Positions 48,495 through 57,884 of a stretch of 64,000 nt of DNA are shown piece by piece. The notes below the pieces were generated by a model. It saw nothing but the letters and a program-made list of their open reading frames with translations, did no database searches and was not told the origin of the DNA. Within the stretch, counting starts at the first letter, position 1, and every line of letters begins with the position of its first letter. Source of the stretch: Modicisalibacter luteus DSM 23508 (GTDB taxonomy: Bacteria; Pseudomonadota; Gammaproteobacteria; Pseudomonadales; Halomonadaceae); NCBI RefSeq assembly GCF_000378505.1, contig NZ_KB899989.1, forward strand, positions 172,221 through 236,220, written 5' to 3'. The translations under genes were made by a program, and so were the position numbers.

Positions 48495-49898
48495 TCACTC
48501 ATAGGTCATGGCTTCCAGCTCCCTTCCCCTGGTCTCCTTGACGAACTTGACGACGAAGAAGATCGAAACCGCTGCGCAAAGGGCATAAAAGCCATAGGCT
48601 CCAGCCAGACCAACCGACGCCAACAGGATCGGGAAAGTCATGGTGATCGAGAAATTGGCCAGCCACTGGAAGAGCCCTGAAATCGCCAAGCCTGAGCCAC
48701 GCATCTGATTGGGAAACATCTCTCCCAGCATGACCCACATGACTGGCCCCCAGGAGACATTGAAGAACAGCACGTAGGCGTTGGCCGACAGCAGCGCGAT
48801 AACACCCATATCATCTGTCAGCGACAACGAGCCATTGATTATGCTGGCCGTGGAGAAGACATAGGACAGTATGCCCAGAGTGACCGCCATACCTACCGAA
48901 CCACCCCATAACAGCGGCTTGCGGCCGATACTGTCGATCAGCGAAATGGCGATTAGACAGGCTCCGATGCTTACCGCCCCGCTGATTACGTTGATCAAAA
49001 GCGCATCATTCTCGGAAAAGCCAACCGATTGCCACAACACCGCACCGTAGTAGAACACCACGTTGATGCCGACCAGTTGCTGAAAAACCGCCAGACCGAT
49101 GCCGACCCAAACGATACTATGGACCTTGCCAGTTGCACGATTGATCACATCGGAGAGCCGCGGCTTATGGCTGCTGGAAAGGGTTTCCTTAATCTCCATG
49201 ACTTTTGCTTGCAGCTCGCTCTCGGCGTAAGCCAGTGCTAGCACCTTTCTGGCCTTGTCCTCCTTGCCTGCACTGATCAGGTAGCGTGGGCTTTCAGGAA
49301 TGAATAACAAGGCTGATAGAAAGAACGCCGCCGGCAGAATCTCGATCCAGAACATCCAGCGCCAGGCGGCAAAATCAAGCCATAAAGCCGAAACGGACGA
49401 GCCAGCGATCTGTGCCAGCAAATAATTACTCAGGAAGGACACGAACAGTCCGGAGATGATGGCTACTTGCTGAATCGTTGCCAAACGCCCCCGCACGCGT
49501 GACGGCGCGATCTCGCTGATGTACGCAGGCGTCATGACACTTGCCGCACCTACAGCGATCCCACCGAGGATGCGATAGATGACGAACTCCAGCGACGAAG
49601 CAGCAATACCGGAGCCCCAGGCGCTGATCAGGAAGAACGCGGCAGCGACCAGCAGAATGGTACGTCGGCCATAAAGATCCGCCAAGCGGCCGGCGAAGAA
49701 AGCCCCGACTGCGCACCCCAGTAACATCGAGGCAACATTGAATCCCGTACCGACGCTGTCGGAATCGAACGCCGACTGCAAGCCATCAACGGTGCCATTG
49801 ATGACCCCGCTATCGAAGCCAAACAAGAAACCGCCGATCGCAGCGATACAACATATGATGAAGATATAGACTGGTTGTCTTTTGCTTGTTGCTGGCAT
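48495..49898 (-). CDS. MFS sugar porter (XylE/GalP type)
   Basis: 467 residues with 12 predicted membrane segments. Sugar-porter signatures: GFLFGFDSGVINGTVDGLQ, GRLADLYGRRTILL, FIPESPRYLIS, the QQLVGINVVFYYG sugar-site motif and VKETRGREL at the end. It transports a hexose or pentose with H+. The dehydratase follows on the same strand behind its own operators, so pentose import is plausible. Confidence 0.9.
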   Translation of the reverse strand: MPATSKRQPVYIFIICCIAAIGGFLFGFDSGVINGTVDGLQSAFDSDSVGTGFNVASMLLGCAVGAFFAGRLADLYGRRTILLVAAAFFLISAWGSGIAASSLEFVIYRILGGIAVGAASVMTPAYISEIAPSRVRGRLATIQQVAIISGLFVSFLSNYLLAQIAGSSVSALWLDFAAWRWMFWIEILPAAFFLSALLFIPESPRYLISAGKEDKARKVLALAYAESELQAKVMEIKETLSSSHKPRLSDVINRATGKVHSIVWVGIGLAVFQQLVGINVVFYYGAVLWQSVGFSENDALLINVISGAVSIGACLIAISLIDSIGRKPLLWGGSVGMAVTLGILSYVFSTASIINGSLSLTDDMGVIALLSANAYVLFFNVSWGPVMWVMLGEMFPNQMRGSGLAISGLFQWLANFSITMTFPILLASVGLAGAYGFYALCAAVSIFFVVKFVKETRGRELEAMTYE

Positions 49899-49957
49899 GC
49901 CTTGTTCCTTTATTTGTGTATTGTTATTGCCGTCTGGTTTGAAAGAAAGCAGCTACT

Positions 49958-50131
49958 TCAGCAGACCCAGTCGTAATCTGCAGGACTGGGATAATCGCCG
50001 CTTGCACGGTGACTCCGCCTGGGATGAACCCGTTCTGGCCAATTTTTGAAGCGCACGCCGGCATCCCAGGGGCTACCGTTAGACAGCCACTCCAAGTCAC
50101 CAACAAGATGTTTGCCTGTCATGCGATTCAT
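49958..50131 (-). CDS. Small ORF (57 aa) coupled to the ABC ATPase gene
   Basis: The ATG at 50131 overlaps the ATPase stop codon (ATGA). The frame encodes 57 residues starting [16 protein letters not shown] and ending [14 protein letters not shown]. It is Trp/Arg-rich with a low-complexity-free, protein-like composition and no membrane segment. It is not a recognised family. It could be a real last gene of the operon or the tail of a lost larger gene. Confidence 0.5.
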   Translation of the reverse strand: MNRMTGKHLVGDLEWLSNGSPWDAGVRFKNWPERVHPRRSHRASGDYPSPADYDWVC

Positions 50132-51150
50132 GCTCTCGGCGGCGGTGCCTCGATGCGCATCCCGTCGTTATCGAAGCAATGCAGCGCGTCGGCCCGCGGC
50201 GTCAGCCACAGCGACTCGCCGGGCTTCGTCGGGTCATCGCCCGGCAAGCGCACGATGAGATCGCCCAAAACCTCGCCAGCGACATAGGCGAAGGTGTCGG
50301 CGCCAAGCTTCTCGATCACTCGCACGCGACCGCGCCAAGCGCCCTGCTCGCGGCTGACATCGATATGCTCGGGCCTTATTCCCAGCGTGTGCGCGCCATA
50401 CGCTTGCGCAGTCTCGCCCTCGATCAGGTTCATGCGCGGCGAGCCGATGAATCCGGCCACGAACCGCGTCGAGGGGCGCGTGTAGAGTTCCATCGGGCTC
50501 CCCGCCTGTTCGATGCGTCCACCATTCATGACCACGATCCGATCGGCCAGGGTCATTGCTTCGACCTGATCGTGGGTCACGTAGACCATCGTCGCGCCGA
50601 GCCGCTGGTGGAGTTCGGCCAGCTCAACACGCATGCGATTGCGAAGCGCTGCATCCAGGTTGGAGAGCGGCTCGTCGAACAGGAATACTCCTGGGTTGCG
50701 TACGATGGCCCGGCCGATCGCCACGCGCTGGCGCTGCCCGCCGGAGAGTGCTGCCGGTTTGCGATCGAGATAATCCTCGAGATTGAGTAACCGAGCCGCC
50801 TCGGCGACCTTGGCCTTGCGCTCCTCGGCGGGCACCTTGGCCAGGCGCATGCCGAAGTCGATGTTGCGGGCCACGCTCATGTGGGGATAGAGCGCATATG
50901 ACTGGAAGACCATCGCCACGTTGCGCTCGGAGGGTTCCTCCTGGGTCACGTCGCGCCCATCGATCGACACCGAACCTTCGCTGGCGGTCTCGAGCCCGGC
51001 GATGATGCGCAGCAGCGTGGACTTGCCACATCCCGAGGGCCCCACCAGTACGGTGAAGCTGCCGTCATCGATCGCCAGGTGCATATCGGGAATCACATCC
51101 GCACCGCCCTTGAAGCGTTTGCGGATGCCCGTCAGGGTCACGTCGGCCAT
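50128..51150 (-). CDS. Carbohydrate ABC transporter ATPase (MalK/UgpC type)
   Basis: 340 residues. Walker [15 protein letters not shown]-loop, signature [14 protein letters not shown], Walker B/D-loop [14 protein letters not shown] and H-loop VTHDQVEAM. The C-terminal TOBE domain is typical of CUT1 sugar importers. Last large gene of the pentoside uptake operon. Confidence 0.93.
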   Translation of the reverse strand: MADVTLTGIRKRFKGGADVIPDMHLAIDDGSFTVLVGPSGCGKSTLLRIIAGLETASEGSVSIDGRDVTQEEPSERNVAMVFQSYALYPHMSVARNIDFGMRLAKVPAEERKAKVAEAARLLNLEDYLDRKPAALSGGQRQRVAIGRAIVRNPGVFLFDEPLSNLDAALRNRMRVELAELHQRLGATMVYVTHDQVEAMTLADRIVVMNGGRIEQAGSPMELYTRPSTRFVAGFIGSPRMNLIEGETAQAYGAHTLGIRPEHIDVSREQGAWRGRVRVIEKLGADTFAYVAGEVLGDLIVRLPGDDPTKPGESLWLTPRADALHCFDNDGMRIEAPPPRA

Positions 51151-51154
51151 GGAA

Positions 51155-52795
51155 TCATCCTCTCAGTGAGTCATTGCCGGCCGCGTACGCGTCGGACCGG
51201 ATGTAGCGAAACGCGCTGAAGTCCGCCGGCAGGCCGCGACCACTGATATCGTGCGCCGCCATGCCCAGGAAGGTGCCGGTGAAGTAGCCGTGGGCACGCC
51301 CCGCGCCCTCGTCGGAAAGCATTCCGGCATCCAGCGTCGGACCGATCGGCTGCCACTCACCGGCACCCTCGGCATAGCGAAACCGGAGGCTGGCACCGTC
51401 CATCGTCAGGCCTAGGCGCACGGGCGTGGTCTCGTCGAGCACCACCGGTGAGGCCAGGGGAAAGTCGAGATCGCCGCTCGGCCAGTTATCGACGCAGCTT
51501 AGGATCGTCAGGACGCGCTGGCCGGCATCGTCGCGCGTGACCGCTAGGTAGTGGAACTTGAAGCGGTTGTAGTAGGCGATCAGGCCGGCGCACTGCTGGT
51601 AATCTTCGGGGGCGAACTCGAGCGTCGTCTCCGCCTCGCAGGCGAAGGCATCGCGGCGGCGCGCGACCAGCGCCTGCTCGAACCACGAGCCCGGCGACTG
51701 GCGGCCGTAGAGACGCAGGTATCCGCGCCGCTCGGTGAGCGAGAACAGCCGCTCGGGATAGGGCGTGCGCAACCATTGAAAGACCATCGGCAACGTCGCG
51801 GTCTCGAAAACGTGGCGCTCTTCCCGCTCGGGTGGCCGGGGCGCCGCGCCGTCCGGCGCCACCAGCTCGACCGCCGGGGCATTGCCGCCGGCCGCCAGGC
51901 GCAGCCAGCCATCGTCGTCCCAGCGAGCCCGCTGCAGCGCCGTTTCGCGGCCCAGCGGCGAACGCTGGGTGCCCGGCAACGGGCGACCGCAGAGATGTAC
52001 CAGATAGGTCGCACCCGACGGCGTGTCGACCAGGTCGGCGTGCCCCGCGCGCTGTAGCCTCAGGCTCGAATCGCCCCGCGAGGTCAGCACCGGGTTGTCC
52101 GGGTGCACCTCGTAGGGGCCGGTGATCGATCTTGACCGGGCCATGGTCACCGCATGGCCGTAGCCCGTGCCGCCCTCGGCGACCAACAGGTGATACCAGC
52201 CGTCGCGCCGATACAGGTGCGGGCCTTCGGTCAATTTCATGTCAGTGCCGGCGAAGATCGTGTGGATCGGGCCGGTCAGCGTCTGCGCCTTTGCATCGTA
52301 CTCCTGCAGCACGATGCCGCCGAAGCGATCCGGGCCGGCCGCCTGGCGATAGTCCCATTTCAAGTTGAGCAGCCAGTGGCGGCCATCGTCGTCATGGAAT
52401 AGCGACGGGTCGAAACCGCTGGCGTTGAGAAACACCGGGTCGCTCCAGGGCCCCTCGATGCTCGGCGCGCTGACCAGATAGTTGAGTCCGTCCTTGAAGT
52501 GACCCTCGTAGCGCTTCATGTCGGTATAGATCAGCCAGAAGCGGCCCTGCGCATGGCTCAGGCAGGGCGCCCAGATGCCGCAGGAATCGGGATTGCCGCG
52601 CATGTCGAGCTGTGCGGGCCGATCGAGCGGCCTGCGCACCAGCTGCCAGTTGACCAGATCCGTCGAATGATGGATCTGTACCCCGGGGTACCATTCGAAG
52701 GTCGATGTGGCTAGGTAGTAGTCCTCGCCCACCCGGCAGATTGAGGGATCGGGATTGAACCCGGGGAGAATGGGATTGGTGAACGTGACGGCCAT
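51155..52795 (-). CDS. Glycoside hydrolase family 43 (beta-xylosidase/alpha-L-arabinofuranosidase)
   Basis: 546 residues, no signal peptide, so it probably acts on imported oligosaccharides in the cytoplasm. N-terminal five-bladed propeller with catalytic-base region [15 protein letters not shown], the pKa-modulating Asp in [16 protein letters not shown] and the acid Glu in [17 protein letters not shown]. The C-terminal beta-sandwich (about 330-540) is as in XynB-type enzymes. Encoded within the ABC operon. Confidence 0.92.
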   Translation of the reverse strand: MAVTFTNPILPGFNPDPSICRVGEDYYLATSTFEWYPGVQIHHSTDLVNWQLVRRPLDRPAQLDMRGNPDSCGIWAPCLSHAQGRFWLIYTDMKRYEGHFKDGLNYLVSAPSIEGPWSDPVFLNASGFDPSLFHDDDGRHWLLNLKWDYRQAAGPDRFGGIVLQEYDAKAQTLTGPIHTIFAGTDMKLTEGPHLYRRDGWYHLLVAEGGTGYGHAVTMARSRSITGPYEVHPDNPVLTSRGDSSLRLQRAGHADLVDTPSGATYLVHLCGRPLPGTQRSPLGRETALQRARWDDDGWLRLAAGGNAPAVELVAPDGAAPRPPEREERHVFETATLPMVFQWLRTPYPERLFSLTERRGYLRLYGRQSPGSWFEQALVARRRDAFACEAETTLEFAPEDYQQCAGLIAYYNRFKFHYLAVTRDDAGQRVLTILSCVDNWPSGDLDFPLASPVVLDETTPVRLGLTMDGASLRFRYAEGAGEWQPIGPTLDAGMLSDEGAGRAHGYFTGTFLGMAAHDISGRGLPADFSAFRYIRSDAYAAGNDSLRG

Positions 52796-52798
52796 GCC

Positions 52799-53629
52799 TC
52801 ACCCCTTCACGGAGCCGCCGGTCAGCCCGGCGACGATGTATTTCTGCGCCGCCAAGAAGAACACAATGGCGGGCAGGATGGTCAGCGAAACGAACGCCAG
52901 GATCAGGTTCCACTGGGTCAGGTATTCACCGCGGAACTGCATCATGCCCAGCGGCCAGGTGTAGATGGACTCGGTATTGAACACCACCAGTGGCAACAGG
53001 AAGTTGTTCCAGCTCTGTACGAAGACGAACACCCCGACCGTGGCGAGAATCGGCGTCGACAGCGGCAGCGTGAAGGCCCAGAAAAAGCGCAGGTAGGTGC
53101 AGCCATCGACGTAGGCCGCTTCGAACAGCTCGCGTGGCAACTGGTCGAAGAACGCCTTGAACAGCAGGATCGCCAGCGACAGCCCGAAAGCCGTCTGCGG
53201 CAGGATCACCGCCCAGTAGGTGTCCAGCAAACCCAAGTCGCGCACCTTGATGAACAGCGGCAGGATCGCCGCAGCGAACGGGAACATCAGTCCCAGCAGC
53301 AGGTAGGAATGCAGCATGCGCGCGCCGAAGAAACGGATGTGAGAGAACACGTAGGCCGCCGCCGCCCCGACGATCAGCGTCAGGATCACCGTCGCCGATG
53401 AGATCAGCAGCGAGTTGCCCAGGTACTGCCAGAAGCTGGGATCATCGAGAATGCCTGCGTAGTGGCTGACGTCCCAGCTCGCCGGCAGCCCCAGCGGATT
53501 GGTGCGCAACTGCGCATTGCTCTTGAAACCGCCGAAGAACGCCGCCAGCAGCGGACCGATGACGAAACCGGCGACGACCAGCAGTACGATCACGCGCAAG
53601 CTGTTGCGCAGCAGGAACAAGCGGCTCAT
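52799..53629 (-). CDS. Carbohydrate ABC transporter permease (MalG type)
   Basis: 276 residues, six predicted membrane segments, with the EAA loop ELFEAAYVDGCTYLRFFWAFTLP. The ATG at 53629 overlaps the stop of the upstream permease gene; longer upstream readings lie in the wrong frame over that gene. Confidence 0.92.
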   Translation of the reverse strand: MSRLFLLRNSLRVIVLLVVAGFVIGPLLAAFFGGFKSNAQLRTNPLGLPASWDVSHYAGILDDPSFWQYLGNSLLISSATVILTLIVGAAAAYVFSHIRFFGARMLHSYLLLGLMFPFAAAILPLFIKVRDLGLLDTYWAVILPQTAFGLSLAILLFKAFFDQLPRELFEAAYVDGCTYLRFFWAFTLPLSTPILATVGVFVFVQSWNNFLLPLVVFNTESIYTWPLGMMQFRGEYLTQWNLILAFVSLTILPAIVFFLAAQKYIVAGLTGGSVKG

Positions 53630-54549
53630 GCACCCTCCTTGGCCATCGCGTGGCGCTGGTAGAAGAAGGCGACCAACATGGCAATGACGAACAGGAAGAT
53701 GGCAGCGGCACTGCCGAAGCCGATCTTCAACCGGGTCAGGCCGAAGGTATAGAGGTAGGTGACGATGGTATGGGTGCTGTTCGATGGCCCCCCGTTGGTC
53801 AGCGGAATGATGATGTCGAAGATCTGCAGCGAACCGATCAGAGCGAAGAATACGCTGACGACGATAGCGTGCTTGATCATCGGTATCTGCACATGGCGGG
53901 CAATCTGCCAGGGGCCGGCGCCCTCGAGCCGCGCGGCCTCGACGAGATCCTTCGGCACCCCTTGCAGGGCGGCGATATAGATCATCATGTGGAAGCCGAA
54001 ATACTTCCATACGATGACCGTCATGATTGCGGCGAACGCCCATTGGCGATCGGCGAGGATGTACACCGACTCCATGTCCAAGGCATGAAACAGTTGGGCC
54101 GTCACCCCGTATTCGCCGTCGAAGACGAAACTCCAGATCAGCCCGGCGGCCACCTCGGCTAGGATATAGGGCAGGAAGAATACCAGCCGAAACAGCGCAT
54201 TGGTCGGCGTCTTGCGATAGATCAACAGTGCCAGGCCCAGCGCCAGCGGCAATTGCACGACCAGCGAGACGATGACCAGTTGGACGGTGTTCCATAGTGC
54301 CGTGTGAAAGGTCGAGTGCCCCAGCAAGCGCTGATAGTTCTCCGCCCCCACGAAGTCGCTGGGCTTAGCGTAGCCGTTCCAGTCGAACAAGCTGTAATAG
54401 GCGGCGTCCGCCAAGGGCAGGATGACGAATAGCGAAAACAGGATCAGCGCCGGCGGCAGCAACAGCAGTACTGCACTCAGCCGACCGCTGGCGCGGCCGC
54501 GCCGCAGCCGTTGTCGCCAGTTGGAAAAGGAATACGACGATGTAATCAT
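53626..54549 (-). CDS. Carbohydrate ABC transporter permease (MalF type)
   Basis: 307 residues, six to seven membrane segments; the first near VLLLLPPALILFSLFVILP. The EAA loop reads DLVEAARLEGAGPWQIARHV. Coupled by ATGA overlap to the second permease. A hairpin separates it from the binding-protein gene. Confidence 0.92.
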   Translation of the reverse strand: MITSSYSFSNWRQRLRRGRASGRLSAVLLLLPPALILFSLFVILPLADAAYYSLFDWNGYAKPSDFVGAENYQRLLGHSTFHTALWNTVQLVIVSLVVQLPLALGLALLIYRKTPTNALFRLVFFLPYILAEVAAGLIWSFVFDGEYGVTAQLFHALDMESVYILADRQWAFAAIMTVIVWKYFGFHMMIYIAALQGVPKDLVEAARLEGAGPWQIARHVQIPMIKHAIVVSVFFALIGSLQIFDIIIPLTNGGPSNSTHTIVTYLYTFGLTRLKIGFGSAAAIFLFVIAMLVAFFYQRHAMAKEGA

Positions 54550-54575
54550 GCAAACACCCGATATGAGGCTCGACA

Positions 54576-54593
54576 GGGGCCGTTGCCGGCCCC
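54576..54593 (-). promoter_or_regulatory. Attenuator-like hairpin between binding protein and permease genes
   Basis: GGGGCCG/CGGCCCC with TTGC loop, 15 bp after the binding-protein stop. Such hairpins commonly keep binding-protein mRNA more abundant than permease mRNA. Confidence 0.55.
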
Positions 54594-54607
54594 GGCGAAA
54601 GGCACGC

Positions 54608-55873
54608 TTAACGGAACTGCCAGGCTTCCTCGACGCGTTCGGCCGCTTCCTCCGGACTGGTCACGCCCTGAGCGATATCGGTGCTGATGTCGTTCACCGT
54701 CGCGCCGACCGAAACGCCAAGGTCATGATCGAGGAAGATCTGATGATAGGAGGCCTGGTCGATGTCCTCGGCCACCTTGCGGCCGTAGGGGGTCGTCAAT
54801 GCCTTCTCCGCGCCCTTGACTATCGGCACGAAGATGCCGCGCCTGGCCGCCTCGCGCTGGTTGTCGAGACTCAGCAGGCTCTTGAGGAAAGCCACTGTCT
54901 CATCGGGGGCGTCGCGCGTGATCGCCCAGCCGTTCAGCCCGCCGAAGGTCGCCTCGTTGCCCTGCCCGCCTTCCACGGTGGGAAAGGAGATGAAGCGCAG
55001 ATCCTCATCCGGCACCCCTTCCCCGCTCATCGAGCGCTGTTTCGAGGGCAGATAGTCCCAATCCCCCATCAAATGGAAAGCCGCCTCGCCATCGCCGAAC
55101 ATGCCGCTGGCCCGTTCGTAGGTGGTGGTCATGAAGCCGGGCTGGAACGGCTCGAGCTCGACCAGTTGCTTGAGCTTCTCGCCGACCTGGACGAAAGGTG
55201 GCGCGGCGAAACCTTCGCCCTCACCGGCCTTGGCGGCCTTGAAGCCCTGCTGGCCGGCCAGCCGTGTGGCCAGGCTGCCCCAGTAGAAATGCATCGGCCA
55301 GCCATCCTTGGCCCCCACCACGATCGGCGTGACGCCGGCCTCCTTGAGCGTGGCGACGGCATTGAGGAAGTCCTGCCAGGTGTCGATGGCGTCGATATCC
55401 ACGCCGGCCTTTTCGGTCAGCGCGGTATTGGTCCACAAGCCCACCTCGGTCACGTACAGCGGAGCGCCGTAGATCTTGCCATTGATGGTAAAGGCATCGA
55501 TCGCCGAGTCCGGGAAACGCGCCTGCCAGCCGTCCTGCATGGCCGCGGTCAGGTCCTTGACGAAGCCGGCCTCGACCTTCTCCTTCAAGGCTTCGCCACC
55601 CCAGCTGTAGAAGATGTCCGGGCGTTGGTCGGACTGCAGCAAGGTGGGCAGCTTCGACTTGTAGGCCTCGTTGGAAAGGTAGTCGAGTTCGATGGTCACC
55701 CCGGGATGGCTGTTCTCGAATTCGCGAGCGATCTCGGCGTAGTAGTCCTTCTCGACTTGGCTGATTTCCACACGCATCACGCGGATGGTGGTATCCGCCA
55801 TCGCCGATTGTACGGAGCCGAGCAGTGTAGCGACGGAGACGATCATCAGGGTCTTTCTGGGATGGCTTAACAT
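54608..55873 (-). CDS. Sugar ABC transporter substrate-binding protein
   Basis: 421 residues, extracytoplasmic solute-binding family 1. The N-terminus MLSHPRKTLMIVSVATLLGS followed by VQSAMA is a Sec signal peptide, cleaved probably after AMA. No lipobox Cys, so it is periplasmic. Binding-site-type aromatic segments (FYSWGGEALK, MHFYWGSLATR) are present. With GH43 next door, a xylo- or arabino-oligosaccharide ligand is likely. Confidence 0.9.
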   Translation of the reverse strand: MLSHPRKTLMIVSVATLLGSVQSAMADTTIRVMRVEISQVEKDYYAEIAREFENSHPGVTIELDYLSNEAYKSKLPTLLQSDQRPDIFYSWGGEALKEKVEAGFVKDLTAAMQDGWQARFPDSAIDAFTINGKIYGAPLYVTEVGLWTNTALTEKAGVDIDAIDTWQDFLNAVATLKEAGVTPIVVGAKDGWPMHFYWGSLATRLAGQQGFKAAKAGEGEGFAAPPFVQVGEKLKQLVELEPFQPGFMTTTYERASGMFGDGEAAFHLMGDWDYLPSKQRSMSGEGVPDEDLRFISFPTVEGGQGNEATFGGLNGWAITRDAPDETVAFLKSLLSLDNQREAARRGIFVPIVKGAEKALTTPYGRKVAEDIDQASYHQIFLDHDLGVSVGATVNDISTDIAQGVTSPEEAAERVEEAWQFR

Positions 55874-55916
55874 GGCTACTCCCGTCTTGTTGTTGGAGCG
55901 TGGCATGGGCGGTCGC

Positions 55917-56801
55917 TCAGCGCGTGACGCGCGGTTCGACCAACCCCGGGTTGGGCGCGGGCATGGCGAACAAGCTGCCCGCCGACGGCCATTGATGGTG
56001 TTTTTCGTCGTCACTCAGGTGCTGCGTGGCCGTAGTGATGTAAAGCGTCTTGCGGTCGGTCCCTCCGAAAGCCACCATAGTGGGATGCGGGCAAGGCAAT
56101 GCATGGCTTTCCAGAAAAGCGCCGTGGCGATTGAACCTGGCGATCCGCCCGCCTCCGTAGAGTGCGCACCAGTAGTCGCCCTGGCTGTCGACCGCGGCGC
56201 CGTCCGGCACCCCGGGCAGGCCATGACGCGCCAGATCGATCCATGGCTCACCCGCCTCGAGCGTGCCGCGTTCGGCGTCGAAGGCGTAACGCCATACTTG
56301 GCGGGTTGGCGAGTCGCTGTGATAGACGAAGCGGCCATCCGGACTGAACGCCAGGCCGTTAGAAATGGCCAGCGCGCCTTTCACCGATGTGAGGCATTCG
56401 CCGTCCAGGCGATACAGGCTGGCACTCAGCGTCGCTTCGGTGGCGTCAATCGTGCCCACCCAGAATCGTCCCGCCGGATCGCAGCGGCCATCGTTAAAGC
56501 GGTTGCCGGATTCATCGAGCCATTCGGGGTTGGCGACGATTAACGTTTTTTCGCCACTGCCAGGGTTCAGCCGGTAAATCCCCGAGCGCGCGGCGACGAC
56601 CAGCCCCGCGTCACCCAACGCCAAACAACCCAGGGGTTCGCCCAGTACGACGCTATGCGGTGTGTCGTCACTGTCGGGTCGCCAGCTGTAAACCAGCCCA
56701 CGATTGATATCCACCCAGTGCAGGGACTCGCTCGCCGCGTCCCACACGGGGCTCTCGCCCAGACTCATGTCGAGCGCGACGGCGACGGCGGGCGCGCTCA
56801 C
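55917..56801 (-). CDS. SMP-30/gluconolactonase-family lactonase
   Basis: 294 residues, six-bladed propeller. Metal-site residues: LGESPVWDAA (Glu), RFNDGRCDPAGRFWVGT (Asn/Asp), AISNGLAFSPDGRFVYHSDS (Asn, Asp). Begins with GTG overlapping the SDR stop (GTGA). Opens aldonolactones to aldonates; here probably pentonolactone from the SDR step. Confidence 0.9.
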   Translation of the reverse strand: MSAPAVAVALDMSLGESPVWDAASESLHWVDINRGLVYSWRPDSDDTPHSVVLGEPLGCLALGDAGLVVAARSGIYRLNPGSGEKTLIVANPEWLDESGNRFNDGRCDPAGRFWVGTIDATEATLSASLYRLDGECLTSVKGALAISNGLAFSPDGRFVYHSDSPTRQVWRYAFDAERGTLEAGEPWIDLARHGLPGVPDGAAVDSQGDYWCALYGGGRIARFNRHGAFLESHALPCPHPTMVAFGGTDRKTLYITTATQHLSDDEKHHQWPSAGSLFAMPAPNPGLVEPRVTR

Positions 56802-57568
56802 CCCCAGCCTCCATCGACCGGGATCTCTTGGGCGCTGATCTGGGCGCTATCGTCGGCGGCGAGAAACAACGCAGCGGGAGCGATATGCTCGGCTTCCAGA
56901 CGCACCTTCAAGCATTGATGAGCCTGAATATTGGCCTCGTCCTCGGGACCGATCCACTTCTCGAGCTGGCGCTCGGTCATGACGCTGCCGGGCACCAGGG
57001 TGTTGACGCGAATGCCATGCGGGCCCAGGTCGCGGGCCAGACTGCGCGTCAGCCCGTGCACCGCGGCCTTGGCGCTGACATAGGCAGCCATGTCACCGAG
57101 CGCCAAGCGCACGCTGATCGAGCCGAAGTTGATGATCGAGCCGCCGCCCGCCTCGCGCATCTGCTCGGCCACGGCCTGGATGGTGAAGAACATCGGACGC
57201 AGGTTGAGCGACATCCGCTCGTCCCAGTAGGCGACATCGACATCGCGCCAATCGTGGCGGTCATCGTTGGCAGCATTGTTGATCAGCACGCGAATGGGGC
57301 CGAGCGTCTCGCCGACCCGAACGATGGTGGACTGCAGGGCCTCGACATCGCGGATATCGCAGAACTCGAAACACGGGGCCCGGCCAGTTTCCAGCTCGAG
57401 CTCCTCGACCAGCGCCTTGCTCGCCTCCTTGGCGATATCGACGAAGACCACCCGGGCACCCTGGCGATGAAAGGCGCGTGTCAGGGCGGCGCCGATACCG
57501 CTGCCGCCACCGGTAATGAATACCACACGCTGTTCGAGGCTCGGGTATCGCGCTGATGGGTGGGTCAT
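56798..57568 (-). CDS. SDR oxidoreductase, probable pentose 1-dehydrogenase
   Basis: 256 residues, classical SDR. NAD(P) motif TGGGSGIGAAL, NNAAND, and catalytic YVSAKAA with Ser in NFGSIS. First gene of the operon SDR-lactonase-ABC-GH43. By context it oxidises D-xylose or L-arabinose to the lactone. The ATG at 57568 has AAGGAG upstream; longer starts are less likely. Confidence 0.88.
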   Translation of the reverse strand: MTHPSARYPSLEQRVVFITGGGSGIGAALTRAFHRQGARVVFVDIAKEASKALVEELELETGRAPCFEFCDIRDVEALQSTIVRVGETLGPIRVLINNAANDDRHDWRDVDVAYWDERMSLNLRPMFFTIQAVAEQMREAGGGSIINFGSISVRLALGDMAAYVSAKAAVHGLTRSLARDLGPHGIRVNTLVPGSVMTERQLEKWIGPEDEANIQAHQCLKVRLEAEHIAPAALFLAADDSAQISAQEIPVDGGWG

Positions 57569-57675
57569 ATCGGCTCCTTTTTTCATGCTGCTTGATTGCT
57601 CTTGGGGTTGCATGGCTAGCCGCGCTTGACTCCCTATCAGCAACCAAGCGCACGATGTGGCTACCTTCGAGTGAG

Positions 57676-57700
57676 ATTTAATTTAGCATATGAATTAAAT
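57676..57700. promoter_or_regulatory. AT-rich operator upstream of the pentose operon
   Basis: ATTTAATT-N9-AATTAAAT, an 8-bp inverted repeat about 110 bp upstream of the SDR start. A related repeat, TAATTA-N11-TAATTA (57851-57873), precedes the ROK gene. AT-rich palindromes of this sort are typical targets of ROK/XylR-type repressors. The rest of 57569-57884 shows no gene. Confidence 0.6.
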
Positions 57701-57884
57701 ACCCCCACATGACACTTTAGTCGTTGCAACAAAAGGCGAATAACCGAGCATAAAATGTGCAGGATGAGCAATGAAACGGCTTAAAGGAGCCTTTCTAACT
57801 GGCTGAAAGCTTATTCGACCGGCATTATCCTTCGACTCAATAGCGCTATATAATTAGTGCAATAAATTAATTAGAGGTTTATTC

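Noticed and set aside
53630..54295. N-terminal extension of the MalG-type permease frame
   Set aside because: It overlaps the MalF-type permease in another frame; ATGA coupling supports the start at 53629.
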